Notes: generated by a model not told the origin, from the sequence alone. A stretch of DNA of 64,000 nucleotides from Chenopodium formosanum (GCA_024500155.1 CM044874.1:6153001-6217000); one strand, 5' to 3'; positions 48,396 to 59,426 are shown, counted from the stretch's first letter. Made by a program: numbers and translations.

Positions 48396-48688
48396 ATTGT
48401 TGAAAATTGATAAGTGTATGGTGGTTCGATTATCCCCGAACGTGGGCCGCAGATGATTCACAATTTTAAGCCGATTATCCGACCATGCTTAAAATGTCGA
48501 AAAATAGGCTTTGACAATTGCCAGGGGTAAAATGGTAATTTTAGTCCCCCTTAAATATCAGTTGGGATTTTCCGCGTAACTGTACGAAAAATAATCGCCC
48601 AATAAACTCGAAAAATCAGTCTAACTAGTCAAAAAGCCTAGAATAATCCCTGACCAAGCACAGCTTTGCCGCGCCACGTTAGCAAGTT

Positions 48689-48741
48689 CCCGTGACACGG
48701 GAAAGGATTCCCGTCAGACGGGACTAGAATCCGTGTCACGG
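48689..48741 (+). repeat. Palindrome array X-5 in a PMD-relic intron
   Basis: Starts at 48689, 48711 (GACGG type) and 48731. Followed by a T run and the acceptor at 48871. Confidence 0.88.
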
Positions 48742-48871
48742 GACTCCCATTTTTTTTTTTTTTTTTTTTTTTTCTTTTCGCTGTTTGAATCAGTCAAAGC
48801 AACGGTCACTTTTTCTCTTTTTTGTTTCATTTTAGCTTGTTCGACTCGTGTGCTAAGTATCACTTTGTTGC

Positions 48872-50470
48872 AGCTATGGTTCTACGAGTACTTCCCAGGC
48901 TTGGCTCCTCGCCGGCGTCGGGGAGCGGTCCATGACTTCCCCGTCGGGGCCAGCTGGTGTGACCGAGGAGAGTCATGGGTGGAGTCTGTTCCGGCGCTTC
49001 GTGGGCTACTACGCCGAGGGACCTTTTCCGTTGGCGTAAGAATTAGCTTTGTTGCGTTTTTTCTTTCTGATGTTGTTTCCGTGATTTCACGCCTTACTTT
49101 TTATGGTTTCCAGGTCCCCATCGATGTCTAGTACCGTCCTTGGGCCGGGATGACTGATCTACCCGAGGCCCTACGTCTTTAAGCGTACCGTACCATTTTG
49201 GTTGGTACTGGGCGCTTCGTCTGGTATTTGGGGGAGCGAGTCGTCCGTCAGCATAGCGGCGATCGCTTTGTGGTGCCTTCATCCCCGCCAGAGTCGATGC
49301 TGGACTCCTGCTTGATCAGAGGGTTGATCAACAGGGGAGAGAGCTACACTCTTCCGTGGCAGGAACTCGTTCACATGGAGAGCGACTACGCGCGGGATTT
49401 GCTTCCCTCTGTGGCTCCTCCACCCCGTCTTCCCGAGGTATGATTTCTTTCGAGAATCTTCTTTGCTAGTCTCTGTTTTAAATAGTCGAATAACTTGATT
49501 ATTCGATCATATTTTCAGACGACCATCCACCCTTTGGGGAGGATTCAGATTCTTCCTCAGTCTGTCCGCTACCTTGGGCCGATCGGTATCACGGAGGACC
49601 ATATTGCTGACGCGCCGGAGGGTTATAGACAGGCGCAGGAGTCAGTGCCCGAGGTTTTTGAGCCGGTGAGTTTTCTTCGACGCATTATCCACTCTTTTAA
49701 TGCTACTTATTACTGATTTTTCTTTGTTTTATCCTCAGCCTACCCGCGTGGAGGTGATGGGAATCATGAAGCTGGTGGACGCGCTGAAGTATTGCATTAT
49801 CAAGCTTCGGCGTGGTGCGAGTTATCGGAGCTCTAGCGACGTTCTTGAGGTATCACTTATTTTTTCATTTCTGCCATTTGTTTTATTTTGCATCATTAAC
49901 ACCTTTTGATTTTGTGTCTTTCAGGGGCGACGGAGGTCCCGCTCGCGCTCGAGGCCCAGAGGCTCGGACGAGGAGGAGCTTGGTCGCGGTAGACGATCTC
50001 CTGAGGCTCACCGGCGTTCTCAGCGAGAGCCTCAGACTACTCAGCCATTCCAGGAGGCTCAGTGGCAGCAGGGTCAGTCTTCTCAGCGTTTTCCGAGCCA
50101 GAGTCAGGGGCAGCATCAGTCATTTTCACAGCCTCCCGTTCCCGAGTTTGGGTCTCCTTTGGATCCTGGTTCATTCTCGGTTCCATTATCCGGGATTCCT
50201 CCACCGCTGTCGGGCTTGTTCTCGGTTCCGATGTATGGGACGATGCCTTCGCCGACGATTCCAGTATCTTTGGGCCAGTCTACTCCATTCTCCGGCTGGA
50301 CGGGTCCTGCTTTGAGCTTGGCTACTGCTGGGCCTACGGGGACTAGTAGGGACGCTACTCCCCGTACTCGGATGGTCGAGGGACTCTTCGGTTTGTTGTT
50401 CCCTTATACCCAGGGTGGCCCACATGCACATGGTGGAGATGAGACTGATTCTGGTTCTAGAGATTTTTGA
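48872..50470 (+). pseudogene. Plant-mobile-domain-like gene relic (GC-rich)
   Basis: After an acceptor TTTGTTGCAG comes LWFYEYFPGLAPRRRRG, placed like the second exon of the intact PMD gene (LLQ, intron, IWFMERL). The part FVWYLGERVVRQHSGDRF resembles the PMD signature of the form DRVLRQFG. Exon ends with GT..AG sites are seen near 49114-49438, 49519-49664, 49739-49849 and 49925 onward; the last exon codes an Arg/Ser-rich, then Pro/Ser/Gly-rich tail. In-frame stops near 49128-49183 and the missing exon 1 make it a relic. It is clearly more GC-rich than the neighbouring PMD gene, so the two may have separate origins. Confidence 0.55.
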
Positions 50471-50941
50471 CCGAGGGTTTTTGTATTATGACTCTTTGTA
50501 CATTATTTACAGTTTATATATTTATTATTGTGTATGATAGTGAGTGTTTGAGACTCTTTGTGTGTGATTGTGTATTTATTAACGACACGACGAAAAAACA
50601 CAAGTGGAGTAATGGAGGGTATCGACCTTCCCCAAAAGAAAAGAAATAAAAAAAGATACTCAAAATAAAATTACTGTCCCCAAAAGAAAAGAAAAGAAAA
50701 GAAAAGAAATAAAAATAAAATGATGAATAAATAAATATAAAAAATATCTTCCCCAAAATAAAAAATAAAATAAAAAACAAAAGAAATAAAATCTTAAAAT
50801 AAAATAAAGATAAAAATAAAAAAGGTGAGAATTTTATTAGAAATAAAACTCTCAGAAAAGACTGAAAAATAAACGTTAAAGATAAGAAAATATAAATCCG
50901 GATAGATACGGAAAAGATGAAAAAATCAAGCGCGTAAAGTG

Positions 50942-51032
50942 CCGTGACACGGCACTGTTCACCGTGTCACGGCAAAACCTGCCGTGTCACGGCAAAGGTT
51001 CCCGTGACACGGTGGAATTTCCCGTGTCACGG
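50942..51032 (+). repeat. Palindrome array X-6 upstream of the PMD promoter
   Basis: Five intact CCGTG-W-CACGG copies start at 50942, 50962, 50982, 51002 and 51022: exactly 20 bp apart. The TATA box follows 72 bp later. Confidence 0.95.
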
Positions 51033-51103
51033 GACGCGTATTGTTCAGCGGTTTGTTTTACGCGTGTGAAAAGATAAATTCTGGGCAGTTTCGAGCGCTT
51101 TTA

Positions 51104-51115
51104 CTATAAAATAAG
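51104..51115 (+). promoter_or_regulatory. TATA box of the PMD gene
   Basis: CTATAAAATAAG lies about 80 bp upstream of ATG 51184. A start near 51133-51140 would make 51184 the first usable ATG, so I prefer it over the in-frame ATG at 51133. Confidence 0.6.
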
Positions 51116-51183
51116 ACCAGATTATTCACGATATGAATAATTACGAAACACAAAATAATTTAGAATTTCATATTCCAATAATC

Positions 51184-52766
51184 ATGTCTCAGAATTTTGA
51201 TAATACATTGCGTGACTGGTCTTATTCTTTGACCAATGCTGAAAAAAGAGAGTTAGAATTATTTCATGTCAGGGGTTTGCTAGCCCTGCGACATGTAGCT
51301 ATTGAACATGATTTTCTTAGAGCAGCATTAGATTATTGGAGTCCAGAAACGCAGTGTTTCAAATTTGATTATGATGAAATCTGTCCTCTGCCGGAGGAAT
51401 TTGGTGCAATTTTTGGATTTCCCGCTAGAAATCTTATTGCCATGCCTACCCTACGAGAATATTATTACCAAGACTTTGAACGCCATCTGAATCTAACAAA
51501 TCCAGATTTAAATAGAATTGTTTGTGGTAATGAAGTAGACTTAGAAAAACTTGCTAACTTATATTTTAATTGCCCTATCTCTGAGTCTTATCATGTATAT
51601 CGTAGAAGGGCATATATTTTTTGCATGTTTAGCAAGCTACTATTTGCAAACGGTAGGGTAGGACATGCTTGTCTAGCGTCTGTGCTTGAGCATGTTGAAT
51701 CCGGCAGATCTCCTATGCCGACGTGCCTTGGAGAAACATTTCGTGGTCTTGACGAGGCAAAAGCTGACCGGAAAGCCATCAGGAAGGGCTCTCTGGTACT
51801 ATTACAAGTAAAAACACGCTCCGAATAGCCCCCGTGACATAAAATAGGCACCGTGTCACGGCGGGTGTCTGCCGTGACACGGTTAAAACTGCCGTGTCAC
51901 AGGAATCTGCAGTACTTTTTTTTTTTTTTTTTTTTTTTTTCGATTTTTCGTTTTTGATTAATATTCTTTTTTTTTCTTTTCTGCAGATTTGGTTCATGGA
52001 GCGTTTGGAATTATTTGAATCCCCCGACGATATTGAAAAATATGGCCCTAACGACTTAGTCCGTAGGAAGAAGAATTACTCTGCAAACATGTCGTATGAA
52101 GATTGGAAAAATTTCTTTGCAAAGAGGGAATTTTCCATTCGTTGGGTGGTGCCTTGGTGGAGGCTTACTAGGATGGTTGGCACGAATGAAACTCCATATT
52201 GTCGTGTTCCTAGTATCTCCAAAATGACCTTTTACTGTCCCTCTCGACTGATGCGGCAGTATGGACTTGAACAAGTAATTCCACGCTATAACGATAGTCC
52301 TCGTGAAGTATCGTTGCATGAAAGTAACGTTCACAAGTACGAGGCTTATTGGATTGGAAGACCTTTGTGGACCGTTTCTGCAAGTGACCAAGCTCCTCCT
52401 CCTTTATCTAGTGCATACAAGGCATGGTTGAACCCTAGAAGTAGGAGGCAACGATTCGGATCACGCAAGTCTGATGTAAAGAGTCGTCTTGGAGATAAGA
52501 AAGCTCCTCTTAAAGATCGCCTAGGTCCGAGAACACAAGGGATTGAGTTTAAGACTCCTAAGATGCCAAGAAAGAAGACCTATGTGAAAGGAAAGGGTAA
52601 AGAAAAGATGGTGTATAGGGAGAAACAACCGAAAAAGTTCAAAAAAGGTGAAAGGGGTGAAAGTTCGACTAGGGGTGCGACGGTTCGGGCTACAAAAGAC
52701 ACACTAATGGTGAAGGCCGACCTAATTGAGCAAGAGAAGGATGTTCCTAAAGAGAAGAGAGATTAG
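51184..52766 (+). CDS. Plant-mobile-domain (PMD/DUF7745-like) protein, antisense in element X
   Basis: Two exons, 51184-51807 and 51987-52766, give an intact frame of 467 residues. Start: MSQNFDNTLRDWSYSLTNAE. The domain has ELELFHVRGLLALRHVAIEH and YWSPETQCFKF, then AYIFCMFSKLLFANG and GRSPMPTCLGETFRG. Exon 1 ends in VLLQ and exon 2 begins IWFMERLELF. MTFYCPSRLMRQYGLEQVIP matches the PMD signature. The last 100 residues are basic (RSRRQRFGSRK; KMPRKKTYVKGKGKEK), possibly nuclear targeting or nucleic-acid binding. Family knowledge: host PMD proteins (MAIN, MAIL1) act with a phosphatase in silencing and genome stability, and PMD genes are frequent in plant TEs. The role here is unknown. It has its own TATA box and lies opposite to pol. 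An undamaged frame beside damaged pol is notable. Confidence 0.8.
51808..51986 (+). other. Intron of the PMD gene, carrying palindromes
   Basis: Donor CAA|GTAAAA and acceptor TTTTCTGCAG, phase 0. It contains palindrome copies at 51832 (half), 51851, 51872 and 51892, then a T run before the acceptor. Confidence 0.8.
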
Positions 52767-53457
52767 ATCAATAGTGCTTTGCATTTTATTATTTTTAATT
52801 TTTATTTAAAATAGGGCATTTGATGCCAATATTTGTAGTCGCATTTATTTTAATAATAGCATATTTATTTCAGCCTTAAAAATAAAAATTACAATGACTT
52901 TTATTTATTATTTATTTATCCGAGTCAAGGAGTCGGACGCAATGGAAGAACGAAAATAAAAACTCGAACAATTAATTCGCAACGAATGCGCAAAAAAAAT
53001 AAAAAAGGGAAAACTGGAAATCCACCGTGTCACGGTGAATGGGTCCCGTGACACGGTACACATTCTCGTGTCACGGCAAACTTTTAATTTTTTTTTTTTT
53101 TTTTATTATTTTTTTTGACTGACAGAGGTGACGTGGCATGGGACATTTCTCCCGTCAAACGGGATAAATTCCCGTGTCACGGGAGGTTACCTTTCCTGTT
53201 TTCTATTCAGAGGTTGCCGTGACACGGGAATTTCTCCCGTCAGACGGGATTAAATCCCGTGTCGCGGCATTTCCCCCCCCCCCCTTTTTTTTTGTTTTTT
53301 TTTTGCCATGACGCAATGCTGAACCGACGTGCATATTAGATCAACAGAGGGAGGATTTTTTTATTTTAAAGTGGTCGGGCCCCCTTGAGGGGTTGCCTAC
53401 GTATCCTAAAAAGGAATCAGGCCAGATGTAGCTTTATTGGGTCATGAACCCATGCGA
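52767..53457. other. Spacer between the PMD gene and pol, with arrays
   Basis: Between the two convergent 3' ends are palindrome arrays at 53025-53076 (starts 53025, 53046, 53066), 53152-53182 (53152, 53172) and 53217-53267 (53217, 53237, 53257), split by T runs. No gene. Confidence 0.85.
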
Positions 53458-55815
53458 CTAGGCGTAGAATTTCTTAAGTTGATCCAAGTTGGTTAAATTA
53501 TGGAAGCTGTTACCGTCCATGCCTACTAATTGTGCCGCTCCGCCAGACAGGATGGCTTTAACAATGTACGGGCCTGACCAGTTCGGTCTGAATTTTCCTC
53601 TTGGATCTAACACATTTTTACGAAGTGCCTTAAGCACTAGGTCACCCTCTTTGATATTCCTGGTCTTGACTTTTTTGTTAAAATGTCGTGCCATACGCTG
53701 TTGGTAGGTTTGGACATGATGCAAAGCTACCAAGCGTTTTTCATCAAGCAAGACCAGTTCGTCGTATCTTTCTCTAATCCAGTCGACTTCATCTAGTTGG
53801 CTTTCCAATGCGATTCGGAGAGAAGGTATCTCGAGCTCGATTGGTTGTACAGCTTCGACGCCATAGACTAAAGAGAAAGGAGTAGCCCCTGTCGATGTAC
53901 GAACAGAGGTTCGATAACCCCAAAGGGCGAAATGTAGCTTACTTGGCCAATCCTTATAATTTTCCGTCATCTTTTCGATGATAGTTTTCACATTTTTGTT
54001 GGCTGATTCGACTGCTCCGTTTGTTTGTGGTCTGTAAGGTGATGATCGGTGTTGTTTGATATGATATTTCTGCAACAATTCCGCGCATTCGGCTTGGAAA
54101 TGTGTTCCATTGTCACTGATCATCTCATGTGGTACCCCATAGAGGCATATAATATTTTTCTCAATGAATTGAGCTACGTGTTTTGCCGTCAGCTTGGCAT
54201 ATGAGGCTTCCTCGACCCATTTGGTGAAGTAGTCGATTGCTACGAGAATGAATTCATGCCCCCCTTGTCCTGGTGGTGTGATTTTTCCAATGATATCAAT
54301 GCCCCAAGTGGAGAAAGGCCATGGAGAAGTATACGTGTAGAGAAGCGAAGGTGGAACATGCTGTAAGTTTGCATAGATTTGACACTTCATACATTTCTTG
54401 ACGTACTCGTGACAATCTCGCTCCATAGTAGTCCAATTGTAACCTTGTCGTTGAATCTTTTGGACTAACATCTTTGCATTCATGTGAGTTCCGCATATAC
54501 CAGCATGAAGGTTTTCCATGGTTTTATATGCTTCTTTCTTGGCTATACATAAGAGATTCCTTCCCGTTGCGGTTCTCTTGTGGAGTTCTCCCCTGATGAG
54601 CACAAACTGTGAGGCCAAGAGCCTCAAAGCACGGCGTGCCCTTTTATCACTATTAGGAGGGTATTCTGCTTTGGTCACATAATTAAGGATGTCTGTATAC
54701 CATGGCTCTTCATCTTCTTCCTGTGGTTCTTGTTCATCATCAAGTGCATGAACATAAGCTGGTCCATATCTTCTCTCTATGGTCAGTGGCATTCTGATTG
54801 TGTCAGCTGGAATTCGCACCATTGATGCTGACTTAGCTAGTGTGTCGGCGAACTGGTTTTTTTCTCTTGGCAAATACGTATATTCCACTTCATCTAGTTG
54901 CTCCGTGAGAGTTTCCAGATGAGCTTGATACGTAGCGAGACTTTCACTCCTCACTTTCCATCTCTTAGAGATTTGGTTAATGATTAGTGAAGAGTCACCG
55001 TAGATTATGAGTTTCTTGATTCCCAAGGCGACAACTGTTTCTAATCCCAAAATGCATGCTTCATATTCTGCGGCATTGTTGGTGACATCAAAGTCGAGCT
55101 TCATGGAAATCGGGATGTGTTCTTCATTGGGCGATACGAGCAAGACTCCCACACCACATCCCTTTTGGTTTGAAGCTCCATCGAAATAGAGCGTCCAACT
55201 ATCGTCTTCGGTCATGAGTAAATCTTCGTCAGGGAAATCGTACTCATCTTCTTCTTTTTCAGCTTCTTCTAGCGGAAAGTCTGCTAAGAAGTCAGAAACT
55301 GCAGAACCTTTGATGGCCTTTTGTGGCACAAATCTCAAGTCAAATTGAGCTAGATTGACTATCCACCTTGATAATCTGCCGTTGAGTGTTGCTTTCTCGA
55401 ACAAGTATTTGAGAGGATCCATCTTAGACACGACATGCACTGTATGAGTGAGCATGTAATGTCTTAGTTTCTGTGCGGAGCATACAAGTGCGAGACACAA
55501 CTTCTCGAGTGGCGTGTATCGCGTCTCATATCCTTGGAGTTTCTTGCTCAGGTAATAGATTGCATTCTCCTTGCTTTCGATCTCTTGTGCTAGCATTGCC
55601 CCCATCATTTCTCTTGTGACCGTAAGGTAGAGTCGAAGAGGAAAGTCAGGTATTGCTGGCGCTAGCACAGGTGGGTTTGCCAAATACTCTTTGATTTTGT
55701 CGAAAGCCTTTTGGCAGTCATCATCCCATGTGACTGGGACATTCTTCTTAAGCTTCTTGAATATATGTTCACATATCGCTGTGAGCTTTGATATGAACCT
55801 ACTTATATACTGCAA
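53458..55815 (-). pseudogene. X pol 3' half: RNase H, archaeal-type RNase H, integrase (785 aa open)
   Basis: The long frame starts just after the RT (LQYISRFISKL). The first RNase H is at about residues 30-160. The second, near 205-330, has LYFDGASNQKGCGVGVLL, NNAAEYEACILGLE and IYGDSSLIINQI, with the acidic triad. Integrase follows: zinc finger HAGICGTHMN with CMKCQIYA (about 440-485), then WGIDIIGKI, MISDNGTHF and NGAVESANKN (D, D, E; about 505-600), then PNWSGPYIVKAI near the end. This whole part is undamaged. A frame change and a TGA at about 55820-55830 separate it from the RT frame, so a full polyprotein cannot be made. Confidence 0.9.
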
Positions 55816-57566
55816 CCTTCCAATGAAGCCTCAAATCTCCTTGTTTTTGGTGGTGGCATGGCCATGATTGCTTTTACTTTTGAAGGATTTATTCCAATCC
55901 CTCGAGAACTGATCACATATCCAAGTAATTTGCCTGACGTGACTCCGAATGCACATTTTGCTGGATTTAATCTCATGTTGTACTTACGGAGTCTTTCAAA
56001 AAACTTGCGAAGTGCGACGATATGGCCTGGGCGATCTTTAGACTTGACAATCATATCATCGACATAGACCTCCACCTCTTTGTGCATCATGTCATGTAAC
56101 AATGCTGTAGCTGCTCTTTGGTAGGTTGCACCCGCGTTTTTCAACCCGAATGGCATTACCGTATAGCAATATGTACCCCACTTTGTGATGAATGTGGTTT
56201 TCTCCATGTCTTCTTCGGCCATGAATACCTGATTATATCCGGCGTAACCATCCATGAATGACAAGAGTGCATGGTTTGCTGTATTATCGACCAGAATGTC
56301 AATGTGAGGTAGAGGGAACCCATCTTTTGGGCTTGCTTTATTGAGATCCCTGTAATTAACACACATTCTGACCCTTCCATCCTTCTTTGGAACTGGGACC
56401 ACATTTGCTATCCATTCCGGATACTTGGATACTCTGATGAAACCTGCGGCCAATTGCTTCCTGATTTCTTCCTTGATTTTGAGAGCCACATCTGGTTTCA
56501 TTCGGCGCAGCTTTTGTTTGACAGGCTTCATACCTGGAATGAGTGGTATCGTATGCTGAGCTATATCCCTGTCAATTCCTGGCATATCTTGGTAGGACCA
56601 AGCAAATACATCAACAAATTTACTAAGCAAGTTAATTAGCTCTTTGCGTTCATCTTGACTTAGTGTTAATCCAATTTTTACTTCTTTAACAGTCGTATCA
56701 TTGGAAATGTTAACTGTTTCTGTATCTTCAATAACTGCTGTTTTATTTTCGTGTTCTTCCATTGCTTTTATTATCTCTTTGTCATTTTTATCATTAGCAA
56801 AGCAATATTGATCAGGGCTAGGGGAATGGCATGCATCGTAAGCAAAGGTATTCATTTCATTGAATTCTCTGGCTAATACATCAAGAGAGGCAAGGTCAGC
56901 TGCGACCTCACCGGAATTATTAGGACTAGAAAGAGAGGACTCAACAAGAGACTCAGGGTTGAACTCTATAGCAGAAAGAGGGCCAGCCTCAGACTCTAAG
57001 GACTCATCTACAGACTTAGACTCAGACTCGGACTCGGGCCCAGACGATTCAGACTCATCAAACATAGGACCCTCGCCAGCGGTTATTTCCAACTTCTCTC
57101 CACTCGGCGTAGTGATCCGCAATGTCTTGCGCCATCCCCTTGAAATGTTGTCAGCTTGGACGATTAACTCGGAAGGGTCAAAATCCTTGTTCGCTATGAT
57201 GGCTTGAACGAGCTCAGAGTTATCATTGCAGACCGGCTTGGATTCATTCTTCTCCATTCCAAAAAGAAGGTTAATTCCCAGATCATCAGAGTTCAGGCTA
57301 GCTGACTTCTCGACTGTGGAAAGCTCCTCATCGATGAAGTCACAATCAAGGAACACTTCGAATCCCGGTTCACGGATCCCATCATGGACAAATGGTTCGG
57401 GGAATTCATAGCATGGGAAGTCTTCCCCTTCTTTGATGTACTGGCCGTTGAGAGTGAACGGATATGGATCCATGGCCATTTCCGTCTTCGTGATTCGAGC
57501 GTTGTTGCGAGCCTTCATTTTCAACGCAGCTTGTTTCAGATCTTCCTTTGTCGCCTCGAATCCTAA
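55803..57566 (-). pseudogene. X pol 5' half: linker and reverse transcriptase
   Basis: The frame comes directly out of the truncated LTR (in-frame codons begin at 57566; first ATG 57524) and starts in the middle of the polyprotein. It has a linker with DPYPFTLNGQYIKEGEDFP and an acidic Ser-rich stretch, then RT: KLRRMKPDVALKIKEEI, RMCVNYRDLNKASPKDGFPL, LLSFMDGYAGYNQVFM, VMPFGLKNAGATYQRA and the catalytic VEVYVDDMIVKSKD. All RT boxes look complete. Gag and protease, which should precede it, are missing. The homologous start in element Y is at about 63880-63995. Confidence 0.9.
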
Positions 57567-58133
57567 CGCGGGAAATTTTCAGAAAACAGAATGAAAAACG
57601 CGTTAAGGGTTTACGCGGAAAGGACACAGAACATCCCGTATCACGGCAGACCTCCCGTGTCACGGGAAGTCCCACCGTTAGACGAGAAGGGTTCCCGTGA
57701 CACGGTTAAACTGTACCGTGACACGGTCAGTTCCAGTCCATTTTTCCGTCTAAATTCATTTTTAACCCTAATTTCTTTCGGCATATTAAGTGCCGATTGA
57801 TAATTTCGGGCTTTTTCCTGACTTTTATTATTCGGGCTAAAATAAGAAAATAATAAAATAAAAAAAAATAAAATATTTGGGCCAAAAATAAATAATAAAA
57901 TAATAAAATAAAAAGGTTTGGGCTTAAAATTAATTAATGAGCTTGGGCTAAAATTAAAACCATGCTTTTACCAAACATCAAGATTGATCCATGGACCTTT
58001 CAAAAATATGAATTTAATAAAATACGATTTTTTAAGCACTCTCGGGATTAAATACTAAACCCGACCAACAGTGGCGGTGAAAGGTTATTTATCATCGGGT
58101 TTGGTTTTGGGAAGACATTTTTAGGTGTCTACA
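57567..58133 (-). repeat. Family X 5' LTR, truncated (567 bp)
   Basis: Corresponds to 47055-47624 of the other LTR (its U3 side). Palindrome copies at 57636, 57655, 57675 (decayed GACGG type), 57695 and 57716. The R/U5 part with TATA is lost. Confidence 0.92.
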
Positions 58134-58138
58134 CCTGG

Positions 58139-59421
58139 CGACATCCTTGTCGCCTGGCGACAGGCGCGTGTTTGACGCTGCAGTCATGTTTTATTCTTTT
58201 TGAAACTCTGAGTCGCTTTTTTATCATATCCGGCTGATTTTCATTATAAATAGCGTCCTTAAACCTCCGCTTTCAATGACCAACTCTCATCAAGAAATTC
58301 TTGATTACTCTCTCTCTCTCTTTCTAAACTAGCCTTTTCTCTTACAAAATTCCGTAATCACAAGATCTAGACATACCTAGCCAAGTTCGAAGTTGCCTTC
58401 GCCCTAGACGTGAAAAGTTTAATTTCTGAGGGTTTGGTCCCAAATCTCTCTTTCAATTATTTAATTTAATTGTATGTTTTATATTTTCCTTGAAGTTACT
58501 AACGCGTGTATTTTGTTATTAGAAAGAGTGACGAGGCATCCAAGTAAGTTCTTTAATTATTTACATTGATATTATGATATAGAAATCATATCTAGGTTGT
58601 TTTTATGATTCCTAATGTCATGTTAGGGTGTTTTTGATCTTCCTAGTATCATGTTTAGGGTAAAGTTATAACGTCAAATATGCTTATTATTGTTCCTGTG
58701 ATGGTCCTTATTTTCTTTCCTAATATTCATGTTAGGGCTAAAGCTTTGATCTTTGATGTTTAGTGATATGCTAGGGTTTGTTATTAATCTTGTTAGTATC
58801 ATGCCTAGGGTGTTGCTATTATTATGCTTTAACATGTTTATTTTAATTATGATTATAATTGTTATAATTTATGATGATTTATGATTATTATGTTGTTGCT
58901 TGATGCTTAATATATTGTTATTGCTTGATCACACCTTTTATGCATGTTTAAAGGGAATTTGTATTTGTAATCACGCTTAATAAGATAATTAATAATTTTG
59001 TTTAGGGTTAATTTGATTATAATTCAAGTGATCGCCAATGATAGTTTTGTTTGTGCATTAATATTGAACCAAAATAGTTAAACAGGTTTAGGGTAAACCT
59101 AATAATTGCATGTTAGTCAGAAAGCGCACATGAATACGAGAAGAATAAAGTAGAGGTCTATTATTAGGGCAAGTTCAGTCTCTTTAGGTTGGATTTGTAC
59201 CCTCATCCTCGAACTTCCAGTCTTGGTTCCAGACCTGTTTGAGTTAACAATCTTCTGGATTGTTAAGGAGTGTAACCTTCACCCTGTGAACGGTTTACAA
59301 GTTCCTAAAACTTATTGGCGACTATTTTGCTCTAGCTTCTTTCCCTTTGGACACCACCGTACTTTAGTGTATGATCATAGTGGGGTTCAAGCTTGGGGTA
59401 ATGCTTGAAATATTCCCTACA
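58139..59421 (+). repeat. Family Y 5' LTR, second part
   Basis: Continues the solo Y LTR sequence after CCTGG, with TATA-like CATTATAAATAGCG near 58240 and the end TATTCCCTACA at 59421. Confidence 0.9.
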
Positions 59422-59426
59422 GTTTT

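Larger units (their letters stand above)
45905..58133 (-). mobile_element. Family X Ogre/Tat retrotransposon with PMD genes (12.2 kb)
   Basis: The element ends TGTAGGCGTC..GTGTCTACA lie between perfect CCTGG copies (45900-45904, 58134-58138). A polypurine tract next to the left LTR and minus-strand pol show orientation. The right (5') LTR is only 567 bp and abuts pol: about 1.15 kb of LTR, the PBS, gag and protease are missing. The remaining LTR parts differ by about 23 of 565 positions (hand count). The 3' region is 5.8 kb and holds a minisatellite and two PMD-type genes on the plus strand. Confidence 0.92.

Noticed and set aside
47846..48461. Long repetitive ORFs on both strands (22-residue units)
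   Set aside because: Produced by the 66-bp minisatellite; open on both strands and without domain.
50942..51032. Possible CRISPR-like array (short palindromes, 20-bp spacing)
   Set aside because: Plant DNA, repeats of only 11 bp with 9-bp spacers, no cas genes; it is a TE control region.
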